In this document: positions 1 through 21,600 of the stretch, in pieces
How positions within the stretch are numbered: the stretch's first letter is position 1
How the letters are laid out: every line of letters begins with the position of its first letter
Origin: Biomphalaria glabrata
Lineage: Eukaryota > Mollusca > Gastropoda > Planorbidae
Reading direction: 5' to 3'
NCBI RefSeq assembly: GCF_947242115.1
Contig: NC_074721.1
Coordinates: forward strand, 6,002,501 to 6,066,500
Length of the DNA stretch: 64,000 nt
Made by a program: the position numbers and the translations under genes
The notes under the pieces: generated by a model
Told to the model about the DNA's origin: nothing
What the model saw: only the letters and a program-made list of their open reading frames with translations
The model's database searches: none

Positions 1-991
1 TGTATAATAATTTCTCATTAGAGGACACGTTAAACTTTCAAAATAACAATGCTAGATATTCTGTAATGTTTTCATGAATTTAAGTATAAATGGTTTATTC
101 CATGAAAACTTGACTTTCTGTCAAAATGCATGAGTGTTTACACAAAAGTTAAACAAACACTTGACTTTATTAGAGTATTCAAATCAATTATTTCGCTAGT
201 TACGCTGATTATTGTGCTATTTTAGAGGTATCTTTTTGTTAAAAATGAACATGTATATAGAACTATTAACGCTTAATAAAATATATTGTTTAAAATTATA
301 AAATATTGGTAAAAAATGGTGGAAGTCTCGCTAAACTCAATGGACTACTCTAGTTTTTTCTTATTCATAAATATAATATATTAAGAAAGTTATGAATGAA
401 ACAAATATATCAACACACTTGTCTATTTACCGATAAGTTCTAGGTAGTTATTGAAGTTCAGTTAGATTACTTTAATCCCCAGCAGAGAAGTGCTATAAAG
501 ACGAACCAGAACTCTGGTACTCTTGTTCATATTCTTTCCCTTAGAGTTGCCTCGTATAGCCACAAGCGCGCCTTGTGTTTTTTGTAACTATAGGCTCAGC
601 AGTGAATTCTCCCCCCTGTTGCTATAGACGCCATAGTGCCACCACAAAGGGAGGGAACTTTATGTGTTCGATATTCCATTATTTATGGACCGACATCGGA
701 TATGCGTGATTCAAACAAATGAGTTTCATTTGATCTTTAATATTTTATCGTTATTTTAGATAGGCAGTATGGCCTGTCTGGTTCTTTCTGTTTTGTAAAA
801 AAAAAATTCTATTTAAATTGTATACACAAATATAGTGATAAAATATCTAGACACAAAGAATTTTATTTTTTACACTTTAAATACTTATATGGACATAACT
901 CGTGGTCTTTCAATGTATATGTGGGTAATTGAGAAAAATAAATAATTCTTGCATTATATTTTTAAAAATTGACACCGAATAAATATATGTG
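1..991. other. AT-rich intergenic DNA, nothing recognised
   Basis: I see no gene, RNA or clear repeat here. Open frames are short and unlike any protein family I know. Base composition matches the introns and intergenic DNA elsewhere in the window. Confidence 0.5.
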
Positions 992-1180
992 CAGGGCCGG
1001 CCCCAACGATTGCGAGCCCTATGCGAAACAGATTCGCGGGGCCCAATAGGGATAAGGATAATAAGTGAAAATTAAGATTTTGAATAATCCAAAAAATTCG
1101 ATTTTGATTTTTTTAAATACTTTTTACTAAGTACTAAATCACGATCAAATAAACATCAAGAGTGATGCGTGTAGCAAGTC
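992..1180 (+). mobile_element. hAT-like MITE, left end
   Basis: It begins CAGGGCCGGCCCC and continues through a GC-rich head (gcgagccctatgcgaaa) into an AT-rich body. The same head recurs at 1853 and 15491. No matching right end was found, so this copy is probably truncated or later interrupted. A CAGGG start fits the hAT superfamily. Confidence 0.6.
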
Positions 1181-1852
1181 ATACAGTATATCATGGATCA
1201 CGTTCAATAGCAAGAATTCCCGAATTGCTCAATCTATCTTCGTGAATTGTTGACCTCAAGAAATTCTTTATTAGTTTGAGGCGCGAGAAGCTTCTTTCAT
1301 CAGATGCCAGTGTTACGGGTTTTGTCTTTTGTAATTTTTTTTTTTTTTAGTTATTAGATGAGACATTTTATTTTTTTGTAACCATAAATTATAAGTTATC
1401 AACAAAGAAGATAATTTCAAAGGAGAGCTGAAAGATACACATTCTGACTCCACATTAATAGTTGCCACAGAACGAGACAGCTAGAGGTCACTTTCAAAGT
1501 CGCTGGATACACATTTGAGACCAAAACAATTCGCTGCTGAGGACAGACGTAAACAGCAAAAGTGAATCTAAACGACCACCGATGAACAACTGTTATGTCT
1601 GCCCTGAATGTGGTAAAATATGTAGGTCGCACAAGGGGATGAGTAAACACGGAGATTACCTCATTCTTCGTTTATCTTCTGAATTTTTTTTTTTTAATTC
1701 ACTATCCAAAAGATACATTGCATAAAAAACCTACTAATTTTATGGTATCACAACAACAAATGCAAGAACTTTGTTCAGAATTGTTCATAGTTCTCGGTTT
1801 CCTTTGCTTGTCCCTTTTCCAGCCCTAGACATACAAGCTACATGGGCTTTCA

Positions 1853-2384
1853 CTGGGCCGGTCCTAGCAATTGCGGGGCCCTATGCGAAACTGATTGCGC
1901 GGGGACCTAGTCTAGGTGAGAATAAGGAAAGTAAGTGAAAATTAATATTTTGTATTAGAAAATAAATTCGGCTTTGCATTTTATTCTTTCTTTACTAAGT
2001 ACTAAATTGCGATCTAGTTAACTTTACTTTACGAATCTTGCTACCTACTGCATATTTTTATGCCAGTGACTATAAAAGTAAATACGGTATTGGTTATGGG
2101 GAAAATTTGTCCAATCATTACATTTTATTACATGAAAGCTGACATTGCCTTTTTTTTTTAACGCGCGTAGGAAAGACGTTTTCCATATTGAATGACACAC
2201 ACAAATGATAATTTTGTCTATTTTTCATGAGATTTTCATGAGTTTTCAGGAGATTTTCATTAGTGCAGCAAATTTTTCGTATATAATTTGCAATTAATAA
2301 TTACACATATAATTAGCGCGGGGCCTATGAAAGCGCGGGGCCCACTGCGACCGCATAGGTTGCAGTGGCGTAAGACCGGCCCTG
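1853..2384 (+). mobile_element. Complete hAT-like MITE, 532 bp
   Basis: The left end reads CTGGGCCGGTCC and the right end, reverse-complemented, reads CAGGGCCGGTCT, giving an imperfect terminal inverted repeat. It is flanked by a perfect 8-bp direct repeat, GGCTTTCA (1845-1852 and 2385-2392), the hAT target-duplication size. It encodes no transposase. Related pieces lie at 992, 10140-10303 and 15491-15910. Confidence 0.8.
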
Positions 2385-3386
2385 GGCTTTCATCTCAAAC
2401 GAATTTGTTTTTATTACGCGTTGGATTTGTGTTATGTACGTTGAATGACACTAAAAAAAATGATTTTGTTTATATTTTGGGAGATTTTTATGAACTTTCG
2501 GGAGATTGAAACACCTACAGGACATTAGTTTTCTATGATTCCTATCATTATCTAGGTTTTTAGTACTCCTTCTAATTTTATTTAATACTATTCCTGGGTT
2601 TGTAAAATTGGATCTGATTTTTTAGTACCAGGTAATGAGTATGAAAAAGAAGAATGAATATTTCCCATTTCTTCAAATATTTTCGAAAAAAGTGCATATT
2701 AAAATAAATCAACATGCTTGCAACGCTTACCCCCTTCAAACTCTTTGCGTACCCCTGGGAGTACGCCTACCTCACTTTGGAAGACACTGCCATTAAAGAT
2801 TACATAATATGAGTTGGTAATGATGCATGACTACAACTTGATAGGCACAAACAAACAAAACAAAACAAAACAAAACATCTCGCTTCTTTAAAACTATAAA
2901 AACTGTGATACTTTATGCACACAATAACAAACTATTTTTTTTAACAAGATTATCTTTTCTTAAATAGGGAATGTGCAGATAATTTTACTCGCCGACTTGC
3001 ACGATCATTATAAAATGGACCTCATACTTATTGATTTGCAAATCCAGGCAGCCTGCGATCGAGAGAAATGCAGGGGCTAGTCTGTGTGCGTCATACAGCA
3101 ACTTTTAAGATGAACTTTATGTCACGTGTTCAATTATGATAATAACGTGATGGAGTTCAACAGTGTGTGTGGTAAATTACACCAACCAATTTAAAGACAG
3201 AAGCAAAGAAAAAGATTCCAATCTGTAATAATAACTTAAAAAAAAAAAGCGCCAGGGTCACATTGGCACCCCAACAGTCTTCGTATTACTAAGTACTTAG
3301 TATTAAATATTAATAAAAAATGAATTCTAAAACGTTTCACTGTGTTGGTACAAAAGAACACTTCAGAATATTTTACTTTAGTTACT
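2385..3386. other. 3' flank of the cellulase gene
   Basis: About 1 kb of AT-rich DNA without a supported gene. It lies downstream of the minus-strand GH9 gene. Short A runs and a (CAAAA) cluster near 2855-2875 are the only repeats noted. Confidence 0.4.
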
Positions 3387-3390
3387 TTTA

Positions 3391-3392
<2 letters not shown>
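3387..3392 (-). terminator. Polyadenylation signal of the GH9 gene
   Basis: AATAAA on the minus strand begins inside the TAA stop codon (3393-3391) and runs just beyond it. No other clear hexamer was picked out nearby, so the 3' UTR may be only tens of bases long. Confidence 0.55.
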
Positions 3393-13166
<9,774 letters not shown>

Positions 13167-13782
13167 TGTTAAATAATTGAAGTCTTGAATGAAATTGTCT
13201 TGCAATTTTTTATGTATGGTGCGTTAGTAGTTCCATAGAACGAGGAAAGGGCAATAACTGGGTTACTTTCAAATAGCTGACAGTAAGCGTAAAATAGATT
13301 TTAGCTTGAGCTTGGATGTCAGTTTGATCGATATTATCTTATTTAATCAAAAATCATTTCTGTTCTATAACTTAAATAGTAGATTTCTTTAAAATCTTTT
13401 ATCTCATTATTACGAACTATTTACTAAACAAATATTTGTATACCTTAATTTCAGATTATATTTGTTGAGCCAAATGAAAATACGGTGTCGTCATAACGTA
13501 GTGTCGCAGATCCTGCACAGTCCTAGAAGACATCAGCATAGACCTTCGAAAAGGAACTACTTGAAAAACTGAGCAGCTGCCCCTCACACCTCCTCTCACC
13601 TATCGCTACCTGGCAGTGGCTTCATATGTAGCGTATAGGTCTTCGCTAAAACTGGATAGTAAGTACATTTCTACACTCTAAAGCTCATAGCAATTCGACC
13701 CCCTCTTCTTATTATTATTAGGCTAAAGCGCTATTGTTGTAAAGAGTGCCATTTATATTTATAAATTTCCTTTTAGTTAGTT

Positions 13783-14050
13783 GGAGGCGTGATGGCTGAG
13801 CGATAAAGCGCTTGGCTTCCGAACCGGGGTCCCGAGTTCGATTCCTAATAAAGACTGGGCTTTCATTTCAGGATCTTTGGGTGCCTCTAAGTCTACCCAG
13901 CTCTAATGGGTACTTGACATAAATTGAGGAAAGTAAAGGCGGATGGTCGTTGTGCTGGTCACAAGACACCCTCGTTAACCCTGGGCCGCAGACACAGATG
14001 ACCTTTACATTATCTACCCTAGAGATCGCAATGTCTGAAGGGGGAAACTT
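13783..14050 (+). repeat. SINE family A, full-length copy
   Basis: Best example of the family. Head: gtgatggctgagcgataaag and cttggcttccgaaccggggt, with box B gagttcgattcc. Body: gtacttgacataaattgagg. 3' end: gatgacctttacattatcta and cgcaatgtctgaag. It lies upstream of the GH9 gene. The resemblance to a tRNA is confined to the first 75 bp or so. Confidence 0.85.
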
Positions 14051-14205
14051 TTTTTTTTCAGTTAGTTTATTTTATTGTCAGTGTCAGGCCTTTCCCTTAT
14101 ACATTTTCTGACATTGACTCCAGATTTTGAACCCCGTTTCTTATGTCTTATCGTATTTTGTAGATTTCTTATCTTAGTCTCTAGTATCGACAGCACATGT
14201 GTGTT

Positions 14206-14236
<31 letters not shown>

Positions 14237-15490
14237 GTGTAGGTGTAGGTGTATGTGTATGTGTAGGTGTTATACGTTTCAATAAATCATAGAACCGGGG
14301 CTGGATTTGGGGGAGAGCAGGCGGGGCTAAAGCCCAGGGGACTACAAAAAGGGGTCTCCCACATTAGAGACAAAAACAGTATTTCGTTTTTTACCGACAA
14401 TACTTGAAATCTTATAGTTGGCAACACTGTCGCTTTTACATAGTGTCAGCTTATTGTGTGCTTGTAATATACAACAACATCTTTAGATTTACTACATTGC
14501 ATTTCACTAAATATTAACTTTTTAAAATATTTTTTCAATTATTAAATTTTTTAATAGGAATATTAAATATCAATTACATACTGCGTTCCCATAATGGTAG
14601 GGCGCGTATTTGTAGATATTAGTCAAATAGATTTCAGTTTTGTTTCTGGTCAACTAGTCAGTAAATAATCGATTTTTTTTTGGTTCGTTTACGCTATTAC
14701 CACATTCATTGGCGAAAACGTATGTTGATCTAGGTCACAGCTGAATTTGTGCAAACACGTACAACTTACAACTTTTAATCTTCGAGGTAGGACAGTGATA
14801 GACCCGCGGACCAAACCCGGCCTGCACAAAGGCTTAATCTCGCCATCTCATTTTTAACACACTCACCCACTTAATTACAAATACAATTTCTATTTATAAA
14901 AATTAATAATTTGTAATAACATTGGAGTTATATTACGAATTTTAATTCATAATTTAAACATTGTCCAATACAGCAAAGGATATCATTCATAGTAGATATT
15001 TATATAATGGCACAGTTTTGCCTTTCATCTGTAGCCAAAAGTAGGGTCACAAAATACGAGCATATACAATATTTACACCAAAGTGAAAATAAAGGAAAAT
15101 TAGTTGTAAAAAGTTGTGAATTTTTTTTGTTGTCTATACTAAAGCTAAAATGATATCTACAATTAAAATAAACTTTTAAATTAAAAGAGATTGAACAATC
15201 TTAGTTAATAAGCCATGTAACACATATTCTTATCTTGCCAAATGCTATAACATGTACATTCCTTCTTTCCCCAAATCCATCATGGTTTACATTGGAGTTG
15301 TTGGTCTGAGAGAGTTGCAGATTTCTGTATGTTACAAGTTAGATAAGACTATACATTTAGTAGATTTAGATATTCCCTGGAAGTTGATCAGTTATTTACT
15401 TCATTTCAATTCATGTCAGACATATTTAAAGTGATGAGTCTATCAAGCTCTAATGGGTACCTGAAATTACTTAGCCATTACTTCATCTTA
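14051..15490. other. Intergenic DNA with a GT-rich microsatellite
   Basis: Holds a (TGTGTA)n-type microsatellite at about 14200-14270 and a fragment of a GC-rich element (cccgcggaccaaacccggcc) near 14803. I see no gene. Confidence 0.45.
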
Positions 15491-15910
15491 CCTGGGCCGG
15501 CTCTAATAGTTGCGGGCCCTATGCGAAACGGATTGCGCGGGGCCCAGTCTGGGTAGGGATAAGCACAAAGTCAATTAAGATTTTGTATTAGAAAATACAT
15601 TGTCTTTACATTAAATGAAAGCTGAAAATGAGTTTTTTTTTAATCGCGCGTAGGATTGACACCCCAAAATGACAAATTTGTCTATTTTTCAAGAGATTTT
15701 TTATGCGTTTTCAGGAGATTTTTAATTTCAGGCGATTTCCAGGACTTTTTCGTATATTTTGCAATTACAAGAGATTCCCAAGAGCCCCTGGAAATCAGGA
15801 AGCAGCGGAAACCATGTTATTATATTAGTTATAACGTTTTAATTTAATAACTTAAACCTAGAATTAGCGCGGGGCCAATGACAGTGTGGGGCTCACTGTG
15901 ACCGCACTGC
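15491..15910 (+). mobile_element. GGGCCGG-type MITE, right terminus damaged
   Basis: Starts CTGGGCCGGCTC followed by gcgggccctatgcgaaacgg. It contains a body similar to 1853-2384 and the near-terminal gcggggccaatgacagtgtg. The final inverted repeat is not recognisable. Confidence 0.65.
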
Positions 15911-16249
15911 TACTTACCTACTGACCATTTAGTCATTGTGTATGAAATTCATCGTATTCTGTTTTATCTTCTTTCTTTGTGGTGATTAAATACACATCAT
16001 TACCACAAATAAACATCCGTCATATTGCATTGCTCCTTTGTAGAGCTAACTCCTTTAAATGTATTACATGATGTATATACTACTAATGTGTTTACAATTA
16101 GGTGTTTTGTAAATCCATGTCTATACCTCGAGATGTCTAGGTCTTCATCTCTTGGCTGCCATCAGTAAATCGTATAAATTTACTTCTTAATCAGAGCTTT
16201 ATCAATTCTCCTGGGTGCAGGGAATACTGTCATCGAAAGAGATTATTGT

Positions 16250-16325
16250 CAAGGAATGGAGAAAGACGGTTGACAGATCATGTGTGGTGCTCTAACCATC
16301 CAACAAATTAAGGGATAGCTTAATA
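16250..16325 (+). mobile_element. LINE 3' terminus, 75-bp stub
   Basis: Matches the last 75 bp of the LINEs at 5385 and 32285: aaggaatggagaaagacggt, then caacaaattaagggatag. It is an extreme 5'-truncated insertion. Confidence 0.7.
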
Positions 16326-16726
16326 TGGGAGTAAAATCTAATTACTGTTGTACATATTATAATATATATATTTATACAACTAGATAAAATATAAAAGTAT
16401 TTTTAATATATTTTGTAAACTCGGAAAGTTATTTGGAGAGTTCAAAATAAATTTATTTCACTTGTGTTTACATGATCTATACAAGATAATCTAGTGTCCT
16501 GGTCTGCATCAGTTGCTGACGTCTTAACGAGATCTGTTGAATAAAAGTTAAGACACGAACAGATTGTTGGATGACACATTAAAGTTATTGAAACTTGAAA
16601 TAAAATGAGAGACTATCTTACCAGTTAAAAAAAAAAGGATTTCAAACTCACAACTTTTTTTACACATCGGTACTTCGATTGAGTAATTCAAATTGATATT
16701 ATTTGCTCGTCGAATAAGAAATATAC

Positions 16727-17436
16727 TATTAAACCAAATGAATAGTACTTCTACACTTTAGTAAGTGCCACTAGACTTCACTTCTATTAAACCAAATGAA
16801 TAGTACTTATACATTTTTAGTAAGAGCCACTAGACTTCACTTCTGTTAAACCAAATGAATAGTACTTCTACACTTTAGTAAGAGCCACTAGACTTCACTT
16901 CTATTAAACCAAATGAATAGTACTTCTACACTTTAGTAAGAGCCACTAGACTTCACTTCTATTAAACCAAATGAATAGTACTTATACATTTTTAGTAAGA
17001 GCCACTAGACTTCACTTCTGTTAAACCAAATGAATAGTACTTATACATTTTTAGTAAGTGCCACTAGACTTCACTTCTATTAAACCAAATGAATAGTACT
17101 TATACATTTTTAGTAAGAGCCACTAGACTTCACTTCTGTTAAACCAAATGAATAGTACTTATACATTTTTAGTAAGAGCCACTAGACTTCACTTCTGTTA
17201 AACCAAATGAATAGTACTTATACATTTTTAGTAAGAGCCACTAGACTTCACTTCTGTTAAACCAAATGAATAGTACTTATACATTTTTAGTAAGAGCCAC
17301 TAGACTTCACTTCTGTTAAACCAAATGAATAGTACTTATACATTTTTAGTAAGAGCCACTAGACTTCACTTCTGTTAAACCAAATGAATAGTACTTATAC
17401 ATTTTTAGTAAGAGCCACTAGACTTCACTTCTGTTT
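16727..17436. repeat. 58-59 bp minisatellite, about 12 copies
   Basis: The unit contains taaaccaaatgaatagtact and agccactagacttcacttct. There are two variants, one with ctacactttag and one with atacatttttag. The first half mixes the variants; the second half is almost pure second type, indicating recent local amplification. No open frame of interest. Confidence 0.92.
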
Positions 17437-17875
17437 ACCATATTGAAAAGCATAGACATTGGAGACATCTGTCGTCATAGGTCACAAAAGAAGGAGTTAA
17501 AGAAAGAAAAATAGACTTAAAAGCGACAACCACGAGACATTTTATTTACTTTTGAGAGTAAAGTAGACACACACATTACTTATCTATTATTGAACGATTA
17601 TATAATGTTACAATGTTTCGGTAATAGCCCCTTTATATTTCTTTTGTCACTTAAACGAAATACTGAAAAATCAATAACTTTTGGTTTAAAAGTTTGAGGT
17701 TCTGGAAAGGGAAGCACGAAGCTCTCTCACATATTTACATAATATCTGATTCAACGACTGACTTGCTTGACATTACTTGTGGGCCCCTAAGGGAAGCTTA
17801 GGGCAGCAACCTCACATCTCCACCTATATCAGCTCTGAGCAGCTTTTCATCAATTCCCATGTCATTCCAGCATTC

Positions 17876-18302
17876 TCAGTTTGTTTGGACCTGACCACTT
17901 TCCCTCTTCCTTCCAAGGTTTGTTTGGGCCTGACCACTTTCCCTCTTCCTTCCAAGGTTTGTTTGGGCCTGACCACTTTCCCTCTTCCTTCCAAGGTTTG
18001 TTTGGACCTGACCACTTTCCCTCTTCCTTCCAAGGTTTGTTTGGGCCTGACCACTTTCCCTCTTCCTTCCAAGGTTTGTTTGGGCCTGACCACTTTCCCA
18101 CTTCCTTCCAAGGTTTGTTTGGACCTGACCACTTTCCCACTTCCTTCCAAGGTTTGTTTGGACCTGACCACTTTCCCTCTTCCTTCCAAGGTTTGTTTGG
18201 ACCTGACCACTTTCCCTCTTCCTTCCAAGGTTTGTTTGGACCTGACCACTTTCCCTCTTTCTTCCAAGGTTTGTTTGGGCTTGACCACTTTCCCTCTTCT
18301 TT
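17876..18302. repeat. 39-bp minisatellite, about 11 copies
   Basis: The unit contains tttgtttggacctgaccact and ttccctcttccttccaagg. Because 39 is divisible by three and the unit is stop-free in most frames, long frames run through it on both strands. I do not regard any as a gene. It lies downstream of the first VWA gene. Confidence 0.92.
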
Positions 18303-18329
18303 GCGGACTCCAAAGAGACCATTCGTTAT

Positions 18330-18478
18330 GAAGGCCTCAACACTGACCTGAAGCGTCACAACCTGTGGGTAGTAGATCAACAGCTCGTTGCCAAGTCAAA
18401 GTCTGTACGACGTAGCAACATGATATTGGCCTAAACTGCCCACAGGTTCTGACTTTGCAGGTCAGTGTTGAGGCCTTC
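18330..18478. repeat. Hairpin-forming inverted repeat
   Basis: A perfect 21-bp arm at 18330-18350 is the reverse complement of 18458-18478. Inside, acaacctgtgggtag pairs imperfectly with ctgcccacaggttct. It lies between the 39-bp array and the poly(A) signal of the first VWA gene. It could be a small foldback element or affect 3'-end formation. Confidence 0.8.
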
Positions 18479-18561
18479 TATAACAATTGTTCTCTAATCC
18501 AATTAAGTGCTGCCTCGCAACAGTTGTAGTTAGTTTTCGTAGCTCCATTTTCGCTTTTTAA

Positions 18562-18567
18562 TTTATT
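18562..18567 (-). terminator. Polyadenylation signal of the first VWA gene
   Basis: AATAAA on the minus strand, about 110 nt past the TAA at 18678-18676. Confidence 0.65.
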
Positions 18568-18675
18568 GAAATAAATATATTTTGCTTGTTCTCTACCACA
18601 ATAAGTATCTTTTCGGGCAACCTTATTCCCAACACCCGTCAAGCTCTCTGTGTGACCTGCTGCTTGATCTAAGAC

Positions 18676-21600
18676 TTACTTAAGACAAGCTCTCTGGATG
18701 ACCTGCTGCTTAATCTGGGACAGTGCGTCGAAAGAGGCGATCTTAAAGACATCGTCTGCAGTGGAGGCCATTCCCTTCAGCTCAGCGTCTTCCGCTTGTC
18801 CAATGCCCACACTGACTATGATGATACCACGTGACTTAAGGCGTGCTGCAGACACTTGAGCTAAAAATAAGATAGCATCAGACACGCATTCGTTTTTTAA
18901 AAGTTATTATATATACAAAATATATTTTACTTTATATATCTGTATTACTGGGTATGCCAAAGATACAGATATAGCTCAAAAACAAGCAAAATAAAAAAAA
19001 AAAAATGTTTATAGTGAGCAAAGAAAGAGCACTGTAAAATACCTGCCATAAATCTCAATATAGCATTTTTATCTCCCCTGTTCTAAATAGAATGAATTGG
19101 TATACTATCACTAATCAATTAACTAATTATTTTATTGCTCTTATCCATGTGTTGTTATCGACAATAAATAATTGTGCAAAATTTAATTTTGATCGTAGAA
19201 TGGGAAGTGGGGAAAAAATATAGAAGAATCCACCAGACAGACAGAGTGAGTTATTATAAGCTTTGTAATGATGATTGAGTTGTCCAAAATTTATTTTCTT
19301 TATTATTTCCCCACATTTTCAAAGTGATCAAATATGTAAAATCAGAAACGCGTGTAAATAGTCAAAATGTGAATCAAGTACTTATAATTCAGAGAGTTTT
19401 TTTTTAATCTTTGAAATTGAGAGATTTTATAGTCAGTTTGATTCACATATCCCGGGATCCCTTATTTCCCACTAAAGGACTTCAGTCTAGAAAAAGCGTT
19501 TCAAAAAAGCGACTTACTTTTCTCGGGGCTACTTGACAAGCCGTCAGTCAAGACGATGACAATCTTTCGAGCGTTACTGCGACCACCAGAAGCAGTAGAG
19601 AACATGGTCTGGTTAGCCACAAGGTCAAGGGCGAGGTCAGTGTGGGTGGTAGAGTTCATATACTGCGTGTTCAGCAAGGCCTGTGAGTGAAAGGTCTGCA
19701 GGTTTAAATCTAAAGATACTTTAAAGTTGTACATTTTTAACAGCACCTTAAGGGATTTTCACACTAAAAGTTAATCAGAGTAATCTTCTCTTTGTTTACA
19801 TTTCAAATTGTTATTAGGATCCCGTCCTCGTTCGTTAAACAATAAAATTCAGTAATAGAGATAAAGAAGGAAAACTATATGAAGCAATGTGGTGGCCATA
19901 TAAAGGAAAGAAAAACGTGGCCGTGGTGACCAAATAGTGAAGGGATTGGCTTTCAAAACGGAGGGGGTGAAAACTGGGATTTTGAATTTCGGGATTTTTT
20001 GGGCCCTCTGAGTCCAACCACTCAAATTGGTACCTGACATTAGTTGTGAAAAGTATAAGCGGCTGGTAGTTGTGCTGGCCACATGACATCCTCGTTAACC
20101 ATGGACCGCAGAAACAGGTGGTCTTTACATCTTATGCCCCATAGATCCATTAAAGTTTTTGAATTATATTTAAAGTTAAGTACGATTGAGGATTTACGAG
20201 AAAAGTACTGTGGTGGGGAGAGGGTATCTAGGAGTTGGTTTTCCGCGCTGCCTTTAGGCGCTCAGTAAACGCAACTCTGCCCGAGTCAGGTAGCCAAGAC
20301 AAGCCAAGTTCAAGTATATAGTATAACTTAGCCTCTCAACCACGCTTCCCACCATACTTCCGAGACTGCGATTTATCTTTGAAGGTTTTCATGTGGTCTT
20401 TAAAAAAATGTCTCTAAAAAGAGACCAGCCAGGCAGGGGCACAGCTTTTGAAGATGTAGGACTAAAAGGGTTAACATATTTAGTGTAGGTCTATCTTACG
20501 ATTAACGTAAATTTAATTAACCCAAAGGCGCCCATTGCGTTTGAGTTGCTTCCTATGCATGTTGTATAAAAAATGTTGGTATAATGATCCAATTAATAGT
20601 AATTGTTGTTATCGTAAAGAAATTTAAAAGCGGGGCCTTGCAAGCATTCATTATATTAGGCCCCGATATTCGTTAGGCCGGCTCTGAATCTAGCTACTAG
20701 ATTACCTTTTTCAATGAGTCTTGAGTTGGGTTGTCCTTGAGGTCAAACATTTTCTTAGCAGTGTGGCTAAACACGACTCCAGCAAAAAGTACGTCGGCGG
20801 TTCCAATCTTGAAATTCTGGGTCAGGTCTACAGTAAACTGCAAGAGCTTGTTGTAGTTGACTGGACCAATGCTTCCAGAGGAGTCGATGACGTAGAGAAT
20901 GTCGGCCACTGTCTTACAGGCTTGCAAGAGAAGTACAAGGTAACGATATTAAATAAAACCAGGGAGTCTCAAGTTATGAAGTGTAGCTCTTGATCTAAGT
21001 CTAAAACAAATACATGATCTATAAAAAGGGAAGGGATCAGCAGTGCTGGATTTGCCTATAGGCAAATAACATAAGGCATAGCTTTCGGCACCAACTTGCC
21101 TGATGCCCAACCCCCCGGAAAACAAATAGCTTTGAAGAAAAAGAAAAAGAATAAATTGGCTTATGTTAAATATAAGTGAGTCACATATCTCAAATACAGA
21201 AGCGGCCACGCTTTGGGGAGGAGGGGCGCTATAAAGAGAATCTTTTTACACTGTCAGCCCATCGCAAAAATATTCGTGTCATTAATTTTATACTAGCCCA
21301 GTGCCCCGCGCACTGCTAAGGCCGCCTCCGCTGCAGTAGCTGAGGGCCTTAAGAAATGTATAAGGCCCAAAGGCCGAAAAACACGTGTCGGAAATGTCTA
21401 ATGTATGATGACCGAAAGACTGCCAGAAATGTATAAGGCCTGAAGGCTGAAACACGTGAGTTGGAAATACACAAGACCCAAAAGTCGAAAGACATATGCC
21501 AGAAATGTATAAGACCCAAAGGTTGAAGACATGTGTTGGAAATGTATAATGACTCGAGGTCCAAACAGGTTAGACATCACTGAACATAATTATTAAACGT

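Noticed and set aside
13783-13860. Functional tRNA gene
   Set aside because: It is the head of SINE family A, repeated at least seven times in the window.
17777-18380. Five long overlapping frames over the 39-bp array
   Set aside because: They exist on both strands only because the unit length is divisible by three and lacks stops. There is no domain, signal peptide or splice context.
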